This document shows, piece by piece, positions 11,689 to 24,950 of a DNA stretch of 64,000 nucleotides. Position 1 is the stretch's first letter, and every line of letters begins with the position of its first letter. Position numbers and translations under genes: made by a program. This DNA is from Glandiceps talaboti. Lineage: Eukaryota; Hemichordata; Enteropneusta; Spengelidae. The notes below the pieces were generated by a model. It had not been told where the DNA came from. It saw nothing but the letters and a program-made list of their open reading frames with translations, and ran no database searches. Location: positions 19,608,150-19,672,149 of the forward strand of contig NC_135559.1 of assembly GCF_964340395.1 (NCBI RefSeq). Reading direction: 5' to 3'.

Positions 11689-14600
11689 ATGGCTAACAAT
11701 TTTCAAAGATGGTTGCGTGGCTTTTGGGGCTTTAAGAGAAGTTACAGCTTTTGGGTGTTGTCCAATGATGAAGAGGTCAAGCAAACATACAAAGAGGCCG
11801 CAGCTAACGGGAAATTACGATCAAACAGAACCAAAGTGATGTTCCTTGGTGATAAAAGGGTTGGAAAAACGAGTTTAAAGCGTCTGATGATAGGGGAGGA
11901 ATTTCGTGCTGATGAACCAAGCACAGAGGGTATTGAAACACATATGTGTCAACGTACAGACACAGATGCATCTTGGACAAAGTGCAAGAGTGAAAATCAA
12001 ACTTCTTTCAAAGGAGAAACATCGTGGTATACAGCTGCAAATGTAACAGTGAAAAAGACATCTGCCAAAAGCAACACAGGAGAAAGGAACCATCAAGATA
12101 ACACGAAAGTCAAAGTGTCGGCATGGTTGGACGTGCTTTACATCTTCAAATTTCTCCCCAGTATATTTCTGTTGTATCTCAGTAACGGATACACATTTGG
12201 TTTTGGTTTTTCACAATTGTTAATATACCTTGTCTTTTCTCTATTGAGTGGGGCAGACGTCATTACCAGTTATCGATATGGTACCCACATTGCCATACTG
12301 TTTGTTGTATATAATGAGGTGAGACCTGGTGTCATGGAAATGATCTCAACTGTCCTGATTTCACACGAGATTCCCTGTCTAGTTTTCTCGCCTTTCCTTA
12401 GTGTATTAATATTCAGACTGTTTTTTATCATGTTCGTGACCTTTGTGGGAATCTCTTTTGGTACCGGATTTCGATCTGGGATTGCGACTGGCCTTGGCTT
12501 GCTAACCCCACCACAGCAGCTGATATCTCTTGGAAACGTGGAGCTACCAACGGCTTATTCTGTAGACCTTCAATCAGCATATGATACTCTTATTTCCACC
12601 CTTGGTATGGTTGCTGGGGTGTTCGTGCACAGGCAAGGACATGTATTGCCCAATTCATGGCAGGTAGTGATACTTTTATTAAGCATTGTTCTCATTTTTG
12701 AAAATAGGATGCCCGACGTTAATGGGGCCAACACCCAGTTGTTTGTATCTGGTGCCCTTTTCTCTTTAGGGTTGATGTATGGTTGGCTGTTTGGAAGGAA
12801 GCAACATCTAACCCTTAGGTTTGGCTATTTCACTAAGAGGTTTGGAGGCTTTTTGATGGGGATTATACTCGGTTATATGGCTGGTTGGCAGTTCCAGTTA
12901 CCTACAAGATCATTCCTTACTCTTGTATGTTTCTTGATTTCTTTCCTGGCCCATCCTATTCTTGATTTCTTTACATTTTGCAAAGTAAAAATGGATGACA
13001 TTCCAATTGCTAGCCTCCGGAAGGCAATACGGCATATTGAAAGGTTTGGTAATTCCCGCACATGGTTAAGCCTTTGGGACTTTGCAGGTGACAGGGATTA
13101 TTATTCAATGCATCAAGTATTCATTGCCAGTCATGCAGTTTATCTCGTTGTTTTCAATCTTGGAGAGGCAATGAAGGATAGAGGACGACAGCTACAGCGG
13201 ATTCTGTTCTGGATGTTTTCAGTTGTCAACCATACCAAGGACAGCGACGCTGCCTTATTCTTAATTGGAACCCACAGAGATGAAGTGCCTCTTTCAAAAC
13301 GGAAAGATCTAGTTAAATATTTCCAAGACAATCTTGTCGGCATACGTACAATATATAGTCGTTTGCATATCAACCCAAGTGACGAATCTGTTTTGTTTCA
13401 AATTGAAAACTCAATTCCGGCCGATAAGGATGTAATAAATCTAAGGCAATCTATCTCAGAGGCCATCGAAAATGCTGAATATATGGAGAAGGAGTTTCCA
13501 TTGAAGTTTTTACATTTCTACGAGTTACTAAAAGATAAACGTAATAAGAGGTCCATAGAGAACAGAAACGTAATAGAATGTATTGGGAAATACGAGGACG
13601 TGAGATGTTATATGGAAAGCTTTGACCTTGATGAAGATGACTTTAAGGAAATGCTGATTTTCTTTCATAACGCTGGTGAAATTATCTATCAGCCAAATGA
13701 TAATTTCTTGAAAGATTTCATCATCTTTGATCCTCAAATCATTGTGGATGTAATGAAATTCCTGACAACAATCCCAAGTCCAAGCAAACAACCACACAAT
13801 TTAAAGTCGTTCTGGGCTTCCCTGGAGGCAAATCACATAATTCATGAAGCGCTCATAGATGACACGGCTAGGTCTACAGGGATGACAAAAGACTTCGTGA
13901 CGTCGTTACTCCAGGCCTACGACATGATATATAAACTACCACAATCGTCAGGAAATGTTGAAGACCAGTACATTGTGCCCAGCTTATTGCGTGAGAACCC
14001 AAATTCCAACAATGAAGACACAGGCAAGAATGATGAGGTGTATTATTTTGACTTCCATGCATGTTTACCAGACACACTGTTTTTGCGTTTGCTGGCCCGA
14101 TGTTTGACCCTCAAGGCAGGGGACACATCTCGGTATTACTCTAATATGGGGATGTTCAACTTTGAACGATACATCGATTATAAGCTTGAACTTTGCCATC
14201 ATTTACCCGCGACACAGAATTTAATTAAAGTTACTCTAACGAAAGCCCCTGGCAAAAACTCGAAGGAATTTCTGAAGTGGTTGCTTGGACAACTAGAAAT
14301 GATAAAACGGAGAGACTTCCAGAATCTTAAGTATGTCTTTGGGCGGCTATGTTTTTGGAAAGATCATGCAAATCCTGAGAAACTTCACATTATTCAGCTT
14401 GCCAGCCATGAAGAAGATTTGTGTGAAGAATTCAATATAAAAAAAGTACTATGTGAAGGAAGAGCCATATGGCCCATGGATGAACCACGGGTAATTTATG
14501 TATATTTTTCTAAATCATTTGACTTGCGGAATACCACTTTTTTGCTAGCATTACATTTAGTTGATTCACGATCGCATTTACGTTAGTTTGACCATGGACA

Positions 14601-16827
14601 GTTTCTATGATTGTGTACGTGAAAAAACACAAATTATTTTGTTAAGTATCTCCTCACAGAGATATCGTAGAGACTAGAGTTACATTTACATTGACGCTTC
14701 ATGGTGTGAAATAAAATCTCCCAACCATTGCCCACGTGTTACATATGTTCGTATTCAAATATGTAGTGAACATCCAACTACGTCCACACAGCTTTAATGG
14801 TATGTTTTCTCTTTAAGTTTCCAATATATTAAAGTAATATTTTTTTATTGGAAACGCACTGGAGGTTGTTGCGGGTTTTTTGATCTTTGAATAGTGGCAA
14901 TTCTAATTTCAACCAATCTTGTGACGTTCGGATCCACCTTTTACTTCTGATTTATATTCTAGCCAAGATGTGAGTCGTTAGAGTTGCCAAACCCTGTGCC
15001 AATTACTTTGGAAACACTAATCACTGACTTGCCTCCATCATTGTATCAGCATATCTGCGATGTCTTGAACGTTGAAACTGCTGCTAGTGCTGATTGGCGA
15101 TGCTTAGCAGGTAAAAAGTATAGTAATTTTCCACATTCCTCCTCGAATTCTATATAATACTCAGTTGAATCAAATGTATCCTCTGAAAGTTCAGACATCG
15201 CGTATAGTCGCATGTCATCACGAAAACGTTGATATCATCTGAAGTATTTACCACTTAGAACCCAGACATATGCTTATAATTAATTATTTTATGGGTTGTC
15301 ATTTAAAGTTATTACCATGATATATTATGTATAACAGTTGTCAACCTTATCATTTTATTGCATTCATAGCAATGTACAAGAGGGTTGTATGGCCGAAGGC
15401 TGCAGAATAGTCTGCAGCAAAGTAGTGGGAATTAAATGCACTGCACATTTTATTAGAAGAAATCCCACAGCATGTTGAAATTTGGCATAGGCGATGAATA
15501 TCCTGGGTGATAAACGCTACACAATCAAATACTCAATATGTGTGTAATTCGTTTTAAACAGAAAATTTAAAGCGGTGAATACATTCCGCTTTAGAGTTTC
15601 AGATTATGAAGGGTTCCGCTAGTTGTTATGAGCGAGAATAAAGTAGCAAGTGTAGTTGAGCATATATTGACTTCTCGTTACTAGCAGTCGTTATAAATAT
15701 ACGTCATAATTCTTGATCACCTGGTGGGTCCTAATAAAACAGACTCAGAAGTCGATTCCTCTAGTAAGAACTTACATGTACTTACAACTGTCATAAAGTT
15801 ACCCAAGCCTAACTCACTGTGAGTTTGTCAATAACTCGTTGGAAATGCTGACTATATTATGGAAGTCAATGTTTTTGTTTTTGATTTCATTAAAATGTTG
15901 CTATGTTGTGCAGTAGATATAATATTAATTTCTCTAACTAAGTGTTTCGCGACATGTATAAACAGCGTCATGTCTGAACTCAAACACAGTAATTACAAAT
16001 TCATGACAGAGGCTTTGTCAGTAACGCATTTAAAATGTCCATTATATTAGACCTAAAAAAATAATTGTTTGGTTCCGGTTACCCGGCCCCACCTAGCTTT
16101 TTTACTGCCGACCCTAAACTACTTTTTACGTATTCGAGAAGAAATAACAAAATTGCAAAAATTGTGAAGTCTCACGAGAAATTGTGAATGCGGAAACTGA
16201 CATCAACTTAAAAAGACATCTAAAAATGTCCTTCCAATCTGCAATGGCTGTACATCTGATAGGAAGAAATAAACAAAGCAAATAATTTCGAAAACAATGG
16301 AAACCCTGAACTAGACACTCACACAGAAAAAAAAAATATAAGAAAATAAAATAAAAAATCTACCTACCCCACCTATTCTAAAATTGAGCGTAACCGGAAC
16401 CACACAATATTTTTTATTAGACCTTATTGAAGTCAATGTTTTTGTTGCTATGTTTTGCAATAAACGATTTGAGAACTTTTGATTTTTTCGAACATCTACA
16501 ATGCTATCTGATTAATCACTACCGGCTGCCTGGAATTCGTAGCACTCATACCAAACAACACAATAATTATTACACCATAGCCTATAGGGTTTATCAATTT
16601 ACTTTTGTTCGTATTCTCTTCATTTCACAGAAGAACTCGGGCACAACTCCGGAAAGGTCAAAGTATTCAGCAGACAAGCAAATCCATGTGATGTAGTATT
16701 GACCGACTGGTCACATTCTGGCAACGCCACGGTCAAACATCTTCTCGCGATTCTACAGCGGCCATCACTACAAAGAGATGATATCAAGAACCTTATTAAA
16801 GGACATCTTGGACTGGACATGTCATAA
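11689..16827 (+). CDS. Roc-COR GTPase with internal membrane block and Death domain
   Basis: Predicted join 11689-14490, 14963-15110, 16631-16827; phases agree (0, then 1), giving 1048 residues. P-loop GDKRVGKTS at residues 54-62 and STEGIE at 78-83 open a Roc GTPase. About 8 hydrophobic segments follow at roughly 147-430 (for example 229-257, 323-338, 385-402, 406-428). Roc resumes with the DxxG motif WDFAGD (463-468) and the TxxD motif THRD (528-531). A COR-type region runs from about 600 (FLHFYELL; GEIIYQPN; IFDPQIIVDVMKFL) to about 930. The last two exons encode a Death-like domain. Normal Roc domains have some 40-70 residues between P-loop and DxxG; here there are about 400 in one uninterrupted exon. 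ROCO proteins are GTP-regulated signalling scaffolds; here the membrane block would anchor it. The ATG lies 4 bases after a good acceptor (TATTTCCTAG), so upstream exons, perhaps with leucine-rich repeats, cannot be excluded. Function is inferred from domains only. Confidence 0.82.
14963..16827 (+). CDS. Death-domain exons of the Roc-COR gene (exons 2 and 3)
   Basis: Exon 2 (14963-15110) is bounded by TATATTCTAG and GGTAAAAAG and reads PRCESLELPNPVPITLETL, then LYQHICDVLNVE and ADWRCLA. Exon 3 (16631-16827) is bounded by CATTTCACAG, completes the split codon and reads EELGHNSGKVKVF, then CDVVLTDWSHSGNATVKHLL and IKNLIKGHLG before TAA. The pattern 'DW+.LA..LG', then 'LL..W...' and 'L...L' is that of a Death domain, a homotypic interaction module of apoptosis and inflammatory adaptors. 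Donor CGG|GTAATT at 14490 has to be used to reach it; reading through gives a stop at 14584-14586 and a protein without this domain. A TAA stop and no AATAAA are seen nearby. Confidence 0.75.
15856..16470. repeat. Flanking duplication around element family C in intron 2
   Basis: GAAGTCAATGTTTTTGTT followed by GTTGCTATGTT occurs at about 15860 and again at about 16429. TATTAGACCT occurs at 16045-16054 and 16415-16424, on either side of the inverted-repeat element at 16063-16408. The pattern suggests a local duplication or an insertion with rearrangement. Confidence 0.55.
16063..16408 (+). mobile_element. Inverted-repeat element family C, copy 1
   Basis: The left end ATTGTTTGGTTCCGGTTAC pairs with the right end GTAACCGGAACCACACAAT. 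The interior matches 47797-48116 in reverse orientation over most of its length (for example CTACCCCACCTATTCTAAAA, GAGACTTCACGA and its complement). It is non-coding and about 345 bases long. It lies in intron 2 of the Roc-COR-Death gene. Confidence 0.85.
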
Positions 16828-17939
16828 ACAAGTACATTTGAAAGCTAATACAATACGTACATTTATGAGCACATTGGAAGTTCCTTTAAGTTGTGTAGTC
16901 ATGGAGCAACAACGACTCTTGTTTTCAGATAGAGAGATATGTAGTAAAATGGCAGCAATACTATTTCTTGGTTCTATTTCTCGCCACATTATTCATGCTT
17001 GTTAACATAAAAGTTTGCTATCTGATGGACTAGTACACCATCCCAAGGACCAATTGCATTGCCAGAAATTCAAACACCTGCTGCTGGCATGTGTTACAAA
17101 TATACCATGTAAGATGAAAACGTGGTGCCTTTAAGGCAAAACCATCGAATTTTCTTCCTACACACATTGGTTGAATGGAACATTCTTAACTATGAAAGTT
17201 GCGATCATACATGATGTACCCTTAATTGGATTATCAATGATGTGACACTCAATGGGATTTGAAGCTTGTATACTTCTCACCATAACTAAAAGCTGCATCA
17301 GCATGTTTTATGGTACATATGCGCTTTGTTATGTTTGATATATGAACACATGTTTATAGATAGTTATTCATAGTTTAAAAAAGACATTTCATTTACCCAT
17401 ACATATACTTATCTTCTTTCCTCAGACATTATCGACGATTAGGATTGTATTTCAGCCTTTAAATATAGATGTGCAACAGTTGTTTATTCTACGATTTTAT
17501 AATTGGACATATGTTAACACAGGGACTCGCTCTCCTATGAGGAACTTACCAGCCCTCTATATACTGGTAATGTTCCTACCTTGATTAGGTTGCAGATATT
17601 GTTTGGACCTCAATATAAAACATAAATATGAAGTACATGTAGATGGATATGCTGATATGCTTAACTACATATATATATCAAGAACAACAGTAACACTTCG
17701 TGAACAGTGCTTGATCTTGTTTTGCATCCGATGTACAGTGATGCACAGTACGGTCAGTTTGCCGGATTAAGTGTCGTCTCCGGTTCTTCAATGAAGGGTG
17801 AGAAGGTGAAAGAGGCGTCCGAAGTGTATAGTTCCAGTACATCATTCTTGTTTAGTATTCCTGCAATCAATACAGTTGTTTTCAGTCCTATCGAAGGAAA
17901 AACAATTACTGATGTATACTATCCTTATATGCTAACCCC
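16828..17939. other. 3' flank of Roc-COR-Death gene, nothing firm
   Basis: A frame at 17707-17943 (about 78 codons, GTG-initiated in the raw frame) resembles no family I know and abuts the reverse transcriptase relic. The rest is AT-rich with no recognisable gene. Confidence 0.35.
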
Positions 17940-19335
17940 ATAACAAAGTTTTTGAAAAGATCGTATTCCAATCTGTATATGCGCATGTTGAAAGTTCCAT
18001 TAGTTCTTGCCAACAGGGATTTCTCAAGGGTCGATCAACTACCACGAATCTTGTGGAATATATTGACTTTATGGGCGGTGAACTCGAGAAAGGCAGACAG
18101 GTGGATTCGCTGTACCTTGATTATTCGAAAGCATTTGATTCTGTTAACCATCTGCTTCTCATACACAAGTTGAAATCCTATGGTATCAGTGGATGCCTTC
18201 TCGAATGGTTTCGTTATTATTTAAATAACCGACAACAGCGTGTTGTCATTGGAGGTACCTCGTCTACAGGTGTACCTCAGGATTCCATCTTGGGTCCGCT
18301 CCTTTTTAGTATGTATGTTAACGATTTTCCTGATGTTCTTAAGTCGTCTGAGTGTTTGCTGTATGCAGACGACTCCAAGATTTTTAAGACAATTTTTAAT
18401 GATTTAGACTGTTTTAGACTACACAATGATCTTAATAACGTTTCTCATACACAGTCCAAACTGTGGCACCTCAAACTTAATTTGAAGAAATGCAATAAGA
18501 TTACTTTCAGTAGGAAGAAGACTGTAATCTCTTATAAATATACGATTAACGGCATCAAAATCGACCGTGTAAACCAAGTCAAAGATCTTGGCGTTGTCCT
18601 TTCAACTAATTTAAGCTAGGAGTTACACATTCAGGACATCGTCAAAAAGGCTTACAGGCTAGTTGGTTTGATAAAGGGTACCTGCAAGCATTTCCATGAC
18701 AGTTCTTGTATCATTAATTTATATAAATCGCTTGTACGGAGTCAACTAGAGTATTGTCCACAAGTTTGGTCACCCCATCAGAAGTATCTAATCACTAAAG
18801 TTGAAAGGGTCCAGCATAAATTCCTTAACTACCTGTATTTTGGAAAATCGTTCCCTGGTAAAGGAGTAAACCTCGATTACAGTAATCTTTGTCAGTATTT
18901 TAATATTTAAAGTCTTCAATCTCGCAGGAAATTGCTGGATGCAGTCTTTTTATATAAATGCTTAAATGGCTCTTTTAACTCAATGTATATTGTTGCCAAT
19001 GTTCCGTTTCATGTGCCATCCAGGAATCTCCGTTCCCACTACACATTTAAAATGACACGTTTTAATTCTACTCAAAGGAAAAACTCATTTTTACCTAGGA
19101 CCTTCAATTTTATCAACACCTTGCAAAATACTGACATATTTTCAAGTCTCAGTACTTTTAGAAAAGATGTCCTAAATGAAATAGTTGATGTGTGAACTTA
19201 ACTTAACTCGGTAATTTTTATCTCCTTTTAATTTATTTTATTACTATTTTTACTATTTTTGTAAATATTGTATGTATTTTAGTCTTTCCTATTTCAGAGT
19301 GTCTGTAAATGGGGTAATCCTGTAGACATCTCAAA
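17940..19335 (+). pseudogene. 5'-truncated non-LTR retrotransposon (Jockey/CR1-type reverse transcriptase)
   Basis: The reading begins at NKVFEKIVF (about 17945), continues with LYLDYSKAFDSVNH (palm motif A), GVPQDSILGPLLF, LLYADDSKIF (YADD catalytic box) and the thumb region LGVVLSTNLS, and ends with LRSHYTFKM and FRKDVLNEIVDV (19195). In-frame stops at about 18617 and 18908 and a Q-to-D-like loss in the PQGS motif show it is dead. The 5' part (endonuclease, ORF1) is missing. The 3' end around 19320-19345 runs into an (AAAT)n tract, typical of the tail of this kind of element. Confidence 0.9.
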
Positions 19336-19632
<297 letters not shown>

Positions 19633-20073
19633 AATTGGTTTCAAGAATCTCTCTGTAATGATACCTTAAACAGGCAAAATGATGTTAAAACGTAAAGGTT
19701 CGAAGAAAGTTATAATACGGGGTATTTTCTTTATTGTGGAAATCCTCGAGGACAATACTGACTTACTTAAGGCAAATAACAATCGAGCTAATATATCTAC
19801 CGTTATCTGTTCTGAATATTACGTTGCTGTGATTCTCCCCAACGCTTTGATGAAGCGTTATTTATATGCCTTCTCTATTTATAGAGTTTGAAATGATGTC
19901 GTTGGTACCTGTGAAAATAAATGAATAATAAGAAATGATAACTCTCAATGTTAAAGATGTAGCAATCGACACTGATCATTGAATAGTTGCAGTATTTTAT
20001 GAAGATATACTTGTTTCAATGCGGCACGAAACTGGACAAACTTAACGTATTATGATGTATATCACATGACATG

Positions 20074-20075
20074 AC

Positions 20076-20134
<59 letters not shown>

Positions 20135-20188
20135 TAACTGTCGCGCAAAGAATTGCCCATACTGGGATAATAAAGATCTATTGTATTG

Positions 20189-20261
<73 letters not shown>

Positions 20262-20270
20262 GTTGGTTCG
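20074..20270 (+). repeat. GATT microsatellites flanking a retrotransposon 3' end
   Basis: (GATT)n tracts at about 20077-20133 and 20190-20268 flank a 55-base block, CTGTCGCGCAAAG ... CTGGGATAATAAAGATCTAT, which looks like the last bases of a non-LTR element with its AATAAA. Each tract is likely the simple-repeat tail of such an insertion. Confidence 0.75.
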
Positions 20271-20319
20271 TTGATCATCATAATCCAATCAAAAGTCTAA
20301 GCATGTGTCTATAAGCTTA

Positions 20320-21260
20320 TAGACTGTATCTTGAAATATTTCCCATTCGTCCGGTTGCTGAAAGTGTGTTTCGCTATCTCCTAAAATACTGATAGTAAAA
20401 TCAACTTCATTTAAGTTGTACAAACGTCGATATTATCAAAAAAGGGTTGACCAGAAAATATCTCTTTGTACAGCCGTATTACGACATGAAGTCAATAAAT
20501 GAGTTAGGTAATCTCCAACAAGCTTTTGGCATTTAGTACATTCAGTTTGTCCTAAAAAAGCTAGGACTTTCATTATTTTTGTAGACTGTTAGCCTGTATT
20601 GAGGAAACTTAAATGATGGGAAATACAGATGAAACGGTACAAGGCTCTGATGTAATTGAGAGAAGAGTAATAATTCGTCTCTGTTATCCAACCTCTGTCT
20701 CCAAAGATTGTACTCGTTTTCATATAATGGCTTCCTTTACAATGGTTTTCCATATTGTTTTAGGAGGAAAGTAGCTTGTTGTACAGAATTCGTCGAGAAA
20801 GCATGAAAGATTGTATTTTGACAAGATTCCCACAATATTAGGAATAAAACCCATACATCTTTTAAAACTGAAGAAAGTTTAAACTCAAAAAGACGTTGTA
20901 GAAATATATGGTTCCTAGTCGACGAATTGTCACTATTGCCGGAGAGTTCCGAAAAAAGCGTAATTTGCACTAGAAGCTTCTACTGACATTAAACCTTGAG
21001 CACCTTAATAAATATGTTGAAGTTCTAGGAGGTAGACCTTGAATAATTTTCGCAGCGTAGCGCTGACACTTTTCAAGCATTATTAATTCAGTATTAGTGT
21101 ATGTCCACAGTTCACAGGTGTGTAAGGCTGTTGGGAGGCACATGCGTTTCCACAATTCAGCACTGATGATTGGGGTAAGTCCATGTGGTCCAACCCCAAC
21201 ACTTCGTAGAGAATAATCAAACCTCTGCCTTTTTTACAAGCAGAAAGTATACGTCTGTTG
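20320..21260 (-). pseudogene. 3' part of a non-LTR retrotransposon, degenerate
   Basis: On the minus strand, 21155-20970 reads CELWTYTNTELIMLEKCQRY then AAKIIQGLPPRTSTYLLR, a post-thumb region of CR1/L2-type elements. After a frame change 20970-20737 continues with RLFEFKLSSVLKD. At about 20555-20455 the reading ECTKCQKL followed by DYLTHLLTSC gives the C-terminal CxxC...H....C knuckle of these elements. Stops and frameshifts interrupt it. Confidence 0.7.
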
Positions 21261-21320
21261 ATGACGTATTTGAAATTTGCAAGCCAACGATCGTAATTGA
21301 GTCAACTTACTGTAATACGA

Positions 21321-21354
21321 GAGTTGAGTGAGTGAGTGAGTGAGTGAGTGAGTG
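21321..21354. repeat. GAGT microsatellite
   Basis: Eight copies of (GAGT) or its permutation, about 115 bases upstream of the first exon of the eight-exon gene. Confidence 0.9.
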
Positions 21355-21469
21355 ATCGTTAGAGACATTTTCATCTTGGCATGGCATGATCATGAGTGAT
21401 GAAAGGAGAACACACAATGCTTGGCAACTGTGACATGTGTGAGGGCGCTCTATCAATCACTACACCAAA

Positions 21470-24400
21470 ATGGCTGCGGTCACTGCAACTCCAGCGCTGG
21501 TTGTTCCATTGAGTTATGATCCGTCCTTCAAAGGTAAGACATATTTCAATATATTATGTGTATATGCTTACAGTAGCAATGTCTTGTCCATTTAGCAATT
21601 TAAGTTATAACAAATTTTCCACTGATTGCTCGTATGCACAGAATATGGGCTTGGTCGAGACGTGAATGGTGAACATAACATTACACTGTACACTCGCTCG
21701 TAGGTCACAGTTTCACGTTTCAGTCATCCAAACGTACTACTCATCAATATTTAAATTTCATCTGTACATGTGGCATCTACAATGTAAACGTCAAAGTGTA
21801 ATGTACCATATATGACTGACAACGTGGCAGTCACTAGTTTTAGTTCGAAAATATCCCAGCTCGTCTGAAAGGGTTTATAACTTATCGTTAAAGTGGGATA
21901 TGGGTTTAAAATGGGATAGCTGTAGGTCCCGATCCATTGATTAGTATACCAGAAACATTTCTCACATTTCATGGATTGAGATACATAAACAAATATCGAT
22001 TTTTGATAGTTTTAACCAAAACCAGAGTCACAAGAAAAAACCCGAAATATTCTATGATAGAAACCTGTCAATTGACATGTACATGTATCATCATTAGAAT
22101 TTGTAGTATGTGTGTGTAGGGTATGTGTAAACTTGTATGTATCATTGTGCCTCCAATTTTCATATAGATTTAATTACATAATGTACATAGCTCTGGAAAT
22201 CCAGTACACTTCGATATTTCCAACATGTCTTGTTTGAAGACTTGTCGGAAACCATGAAGCATATATTTTCAGAGCTAGTACATGGTTCTACTTCCATGTT
22301 ATCACTGACTGCAGGTAGTGGTAACCTTTGACCTACTCTCAACTACAGGATAGAGTTCAAAGTTTAAAAGGGCAAATGACCGGACCAGGTCCAAATATGA
22401 ACCCTTTAAATGACTTGATTTCTGTAATTTTATGTAATTACACCTTAAACATAGGGTGTCAGGCTTTAAAGTGTTCATGTCCAAGACTGAGGAATGTATG
22501 TATGTATGTATGTATGTATGTATGTATGTATGTATGTATGTATGTATGTATGTATGTATGCACGTATGTACGTATGTACGTATGTACGTATATATGTATG
22601 TATGTACGTATGTATGTATGTGTGCAGAGCAATGTATCAACTAGTGTTGGATTTTATAAATAAGGTTTTATGCTAGAGAGTCTCACACTGTTCTTATCCA
22701 TACCCCAGCTCCCCAGCTTGAATACATGTATTGGTTGCACATGTACATGTATTCATACATTTTGTACATTATTCAACTGACAGAAATTACACATACAGTA
22801 CAATAGTATGTTCGTGAAGTGTATATATTTACCTTCAATGATCTATAATATTACTAGTCATGGTTACCTAGCCTCTTGAAGTTGAGGGCTACACCCCCCC
22901 CCCCCCCCCCCTCCCAGTAGCGTCTGGGAAAATACAATGTCACCTATTCTTGTAAAGGGCAAAATGGCTGCTGACGAGATCCGAGACAGTCAATGCTTGG
23001 ACAATAATGATTCTGAGTTTACATTTTCATCAACTCTATATTTAACAGAAATCATGCTGTAAACGTTTTGAAAACCATTTTTGTCAGGAGATAAATCAAA
23101 ATAATCTTAGCAAGAGTTGCCACCATGTCATTTTACTACAGTGATCATGTTATGGGTCAGCTCTCCATGCAGCCATCTTGTATTTTCTCACACTCTTGGG
23201 GGGTGGGGGGTGTAACCCTCAGTGGCAAGAGGCTGGGTAACTGAGACTATAATATTACAGGTGAAAGAAAAATCTTGCAAGAGAAATCCTCTGACAGTAC
23301 TGATCATAAACTTGTACACATACAGTTGTATATTTGTTATATTTGATTTCTGTCTTTTCTTGCAGTTGATGTTCGTCTTCATGAACCATTATGGTCTGGT
23401 GCAATATGTTGGAGTGATGTAGCTGTTGATGTGATGGTGTTATGTACACAATTAGAACCAATGTGTCGGAAAGAGCTGGCAGAGGTGAGAGGGGGGGGGG
23501 GGGGCAAGTGGACTACTTACACTTCAAAAACATTTCAAACAAGTCACTGTAGGGTGCTCTAAATTAAAAAAATTGAGGAGTGTAGGATAGCATTTTTCAT
23601 AAATGCATTCTAGTACATGGTACAATGTAGTTGAAAGATCAACAACAATATTATTGAGAATGGTCCTAAAAATTATGCCACGGAAATAAAAATTAAACTA
23701 TATACATATTAACTCAAAATGTTAATCAACTTTTTTATGATGACTTAAATGATTTAAAGTTATAATGCACAAGCATTCTAAAGTTTTTAGCATTGAGCTC
23801 TCGGTCTGTCTTAGTCGGCAATCCTCATCAGAATGACAAATTCCATAGTTTAAAAGCTTAATGCTAAAAACTTTGAACTGCAATGTGCATTATAACCTTT
23901 GTAAATCATATATATACATATTTGAAATGGCTAAGAGTGCTGTTGAATTTTTGCAGTGAATTACTGGGAAACAATGATTTTCAAAATATGCAATAGTACT
24001 TACTGTCACTCAATGATTTTCGATCTCAATTTAAGTATTAAATTATGCAATTGTTATTATTTCTGAAAACTAGATTTTATTTGATAACCAGAAGTGATTT
24101 ATTAAATATTTCCCCATTAAATGAATTGATATTGTATTTTCTGCTAGTTAAGTAACAAAGTTTCATGTGATGTATTTTTCAGTCCAGTAAACCAACAGAA
24201 TCTGGGAGAAGACGGAGAAGATACAGTAATACTTTTGATGCACAAGGTTTGTATATCACACCTTTCCATTGAATGTGATCTATTAAAAGTTGCCATATGC
24301 ATTTGTAGATGAGAATTTGGGTATTTATTTTCGACTATTGATTGATGAAACAATGTTGATAATAATGATAATAATCTTTATTTATTCTGGATAGTTCTTT

Positions 24401-24903
24401 AAGTATACAATGTATAAACACTTGTCTCCCAAGAAGTCCAGTGAGGGCTATTCCTCATGGGTTATATTTTTCTATTGAAAAGGAAGATGTGAAATATTAG
24501 TAACCTTTTATTTGGTAACAAAAATGATGAAAAATAATCAGGAGTTGCTGACCATGTCCTTTTAACTTCTGCAGCATACATATATCTCACACCTACCCAA
24601 TCTGATTAAAATCTGATGTTAGATAGGCTGGTTTTCCTGTATTTACCTTTATTCCATCGTTATTACGTCTTTTACGTTAGTTTTTTTTTTCCTGGGTGAA
24701 CGCCTTTCGTTGGAAAGGCGTTCGCCCAGGAAAAAAAAAAACTAACGTAAAAGACGCAATAACGATGGAATAAAGGTAAATACAGGAAAACCAGCCTATC
24801 TAACAGCAGATTTTAATCAGATTGACACCTACCTAGGTTTATTGACAGTTTTAACCAATATATTTATGAATGTACAGTGTGAATGTACTAAGTTTGAAAT
24901 TGA

Positions 24904-24950
<47 letters not shown>

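Noticed and set aside
11689-14586. The hydrophobic middle of the Roc-COR frame as a retained intron or inserted transposon
   Set aside because: It stays open for about 280 codons with normal codon use and alternating hydrophobic and loop segments, and I found no convincing donor/acceptor pair that would rejoin the Roc halves in phase. Transcript data should still be checked.
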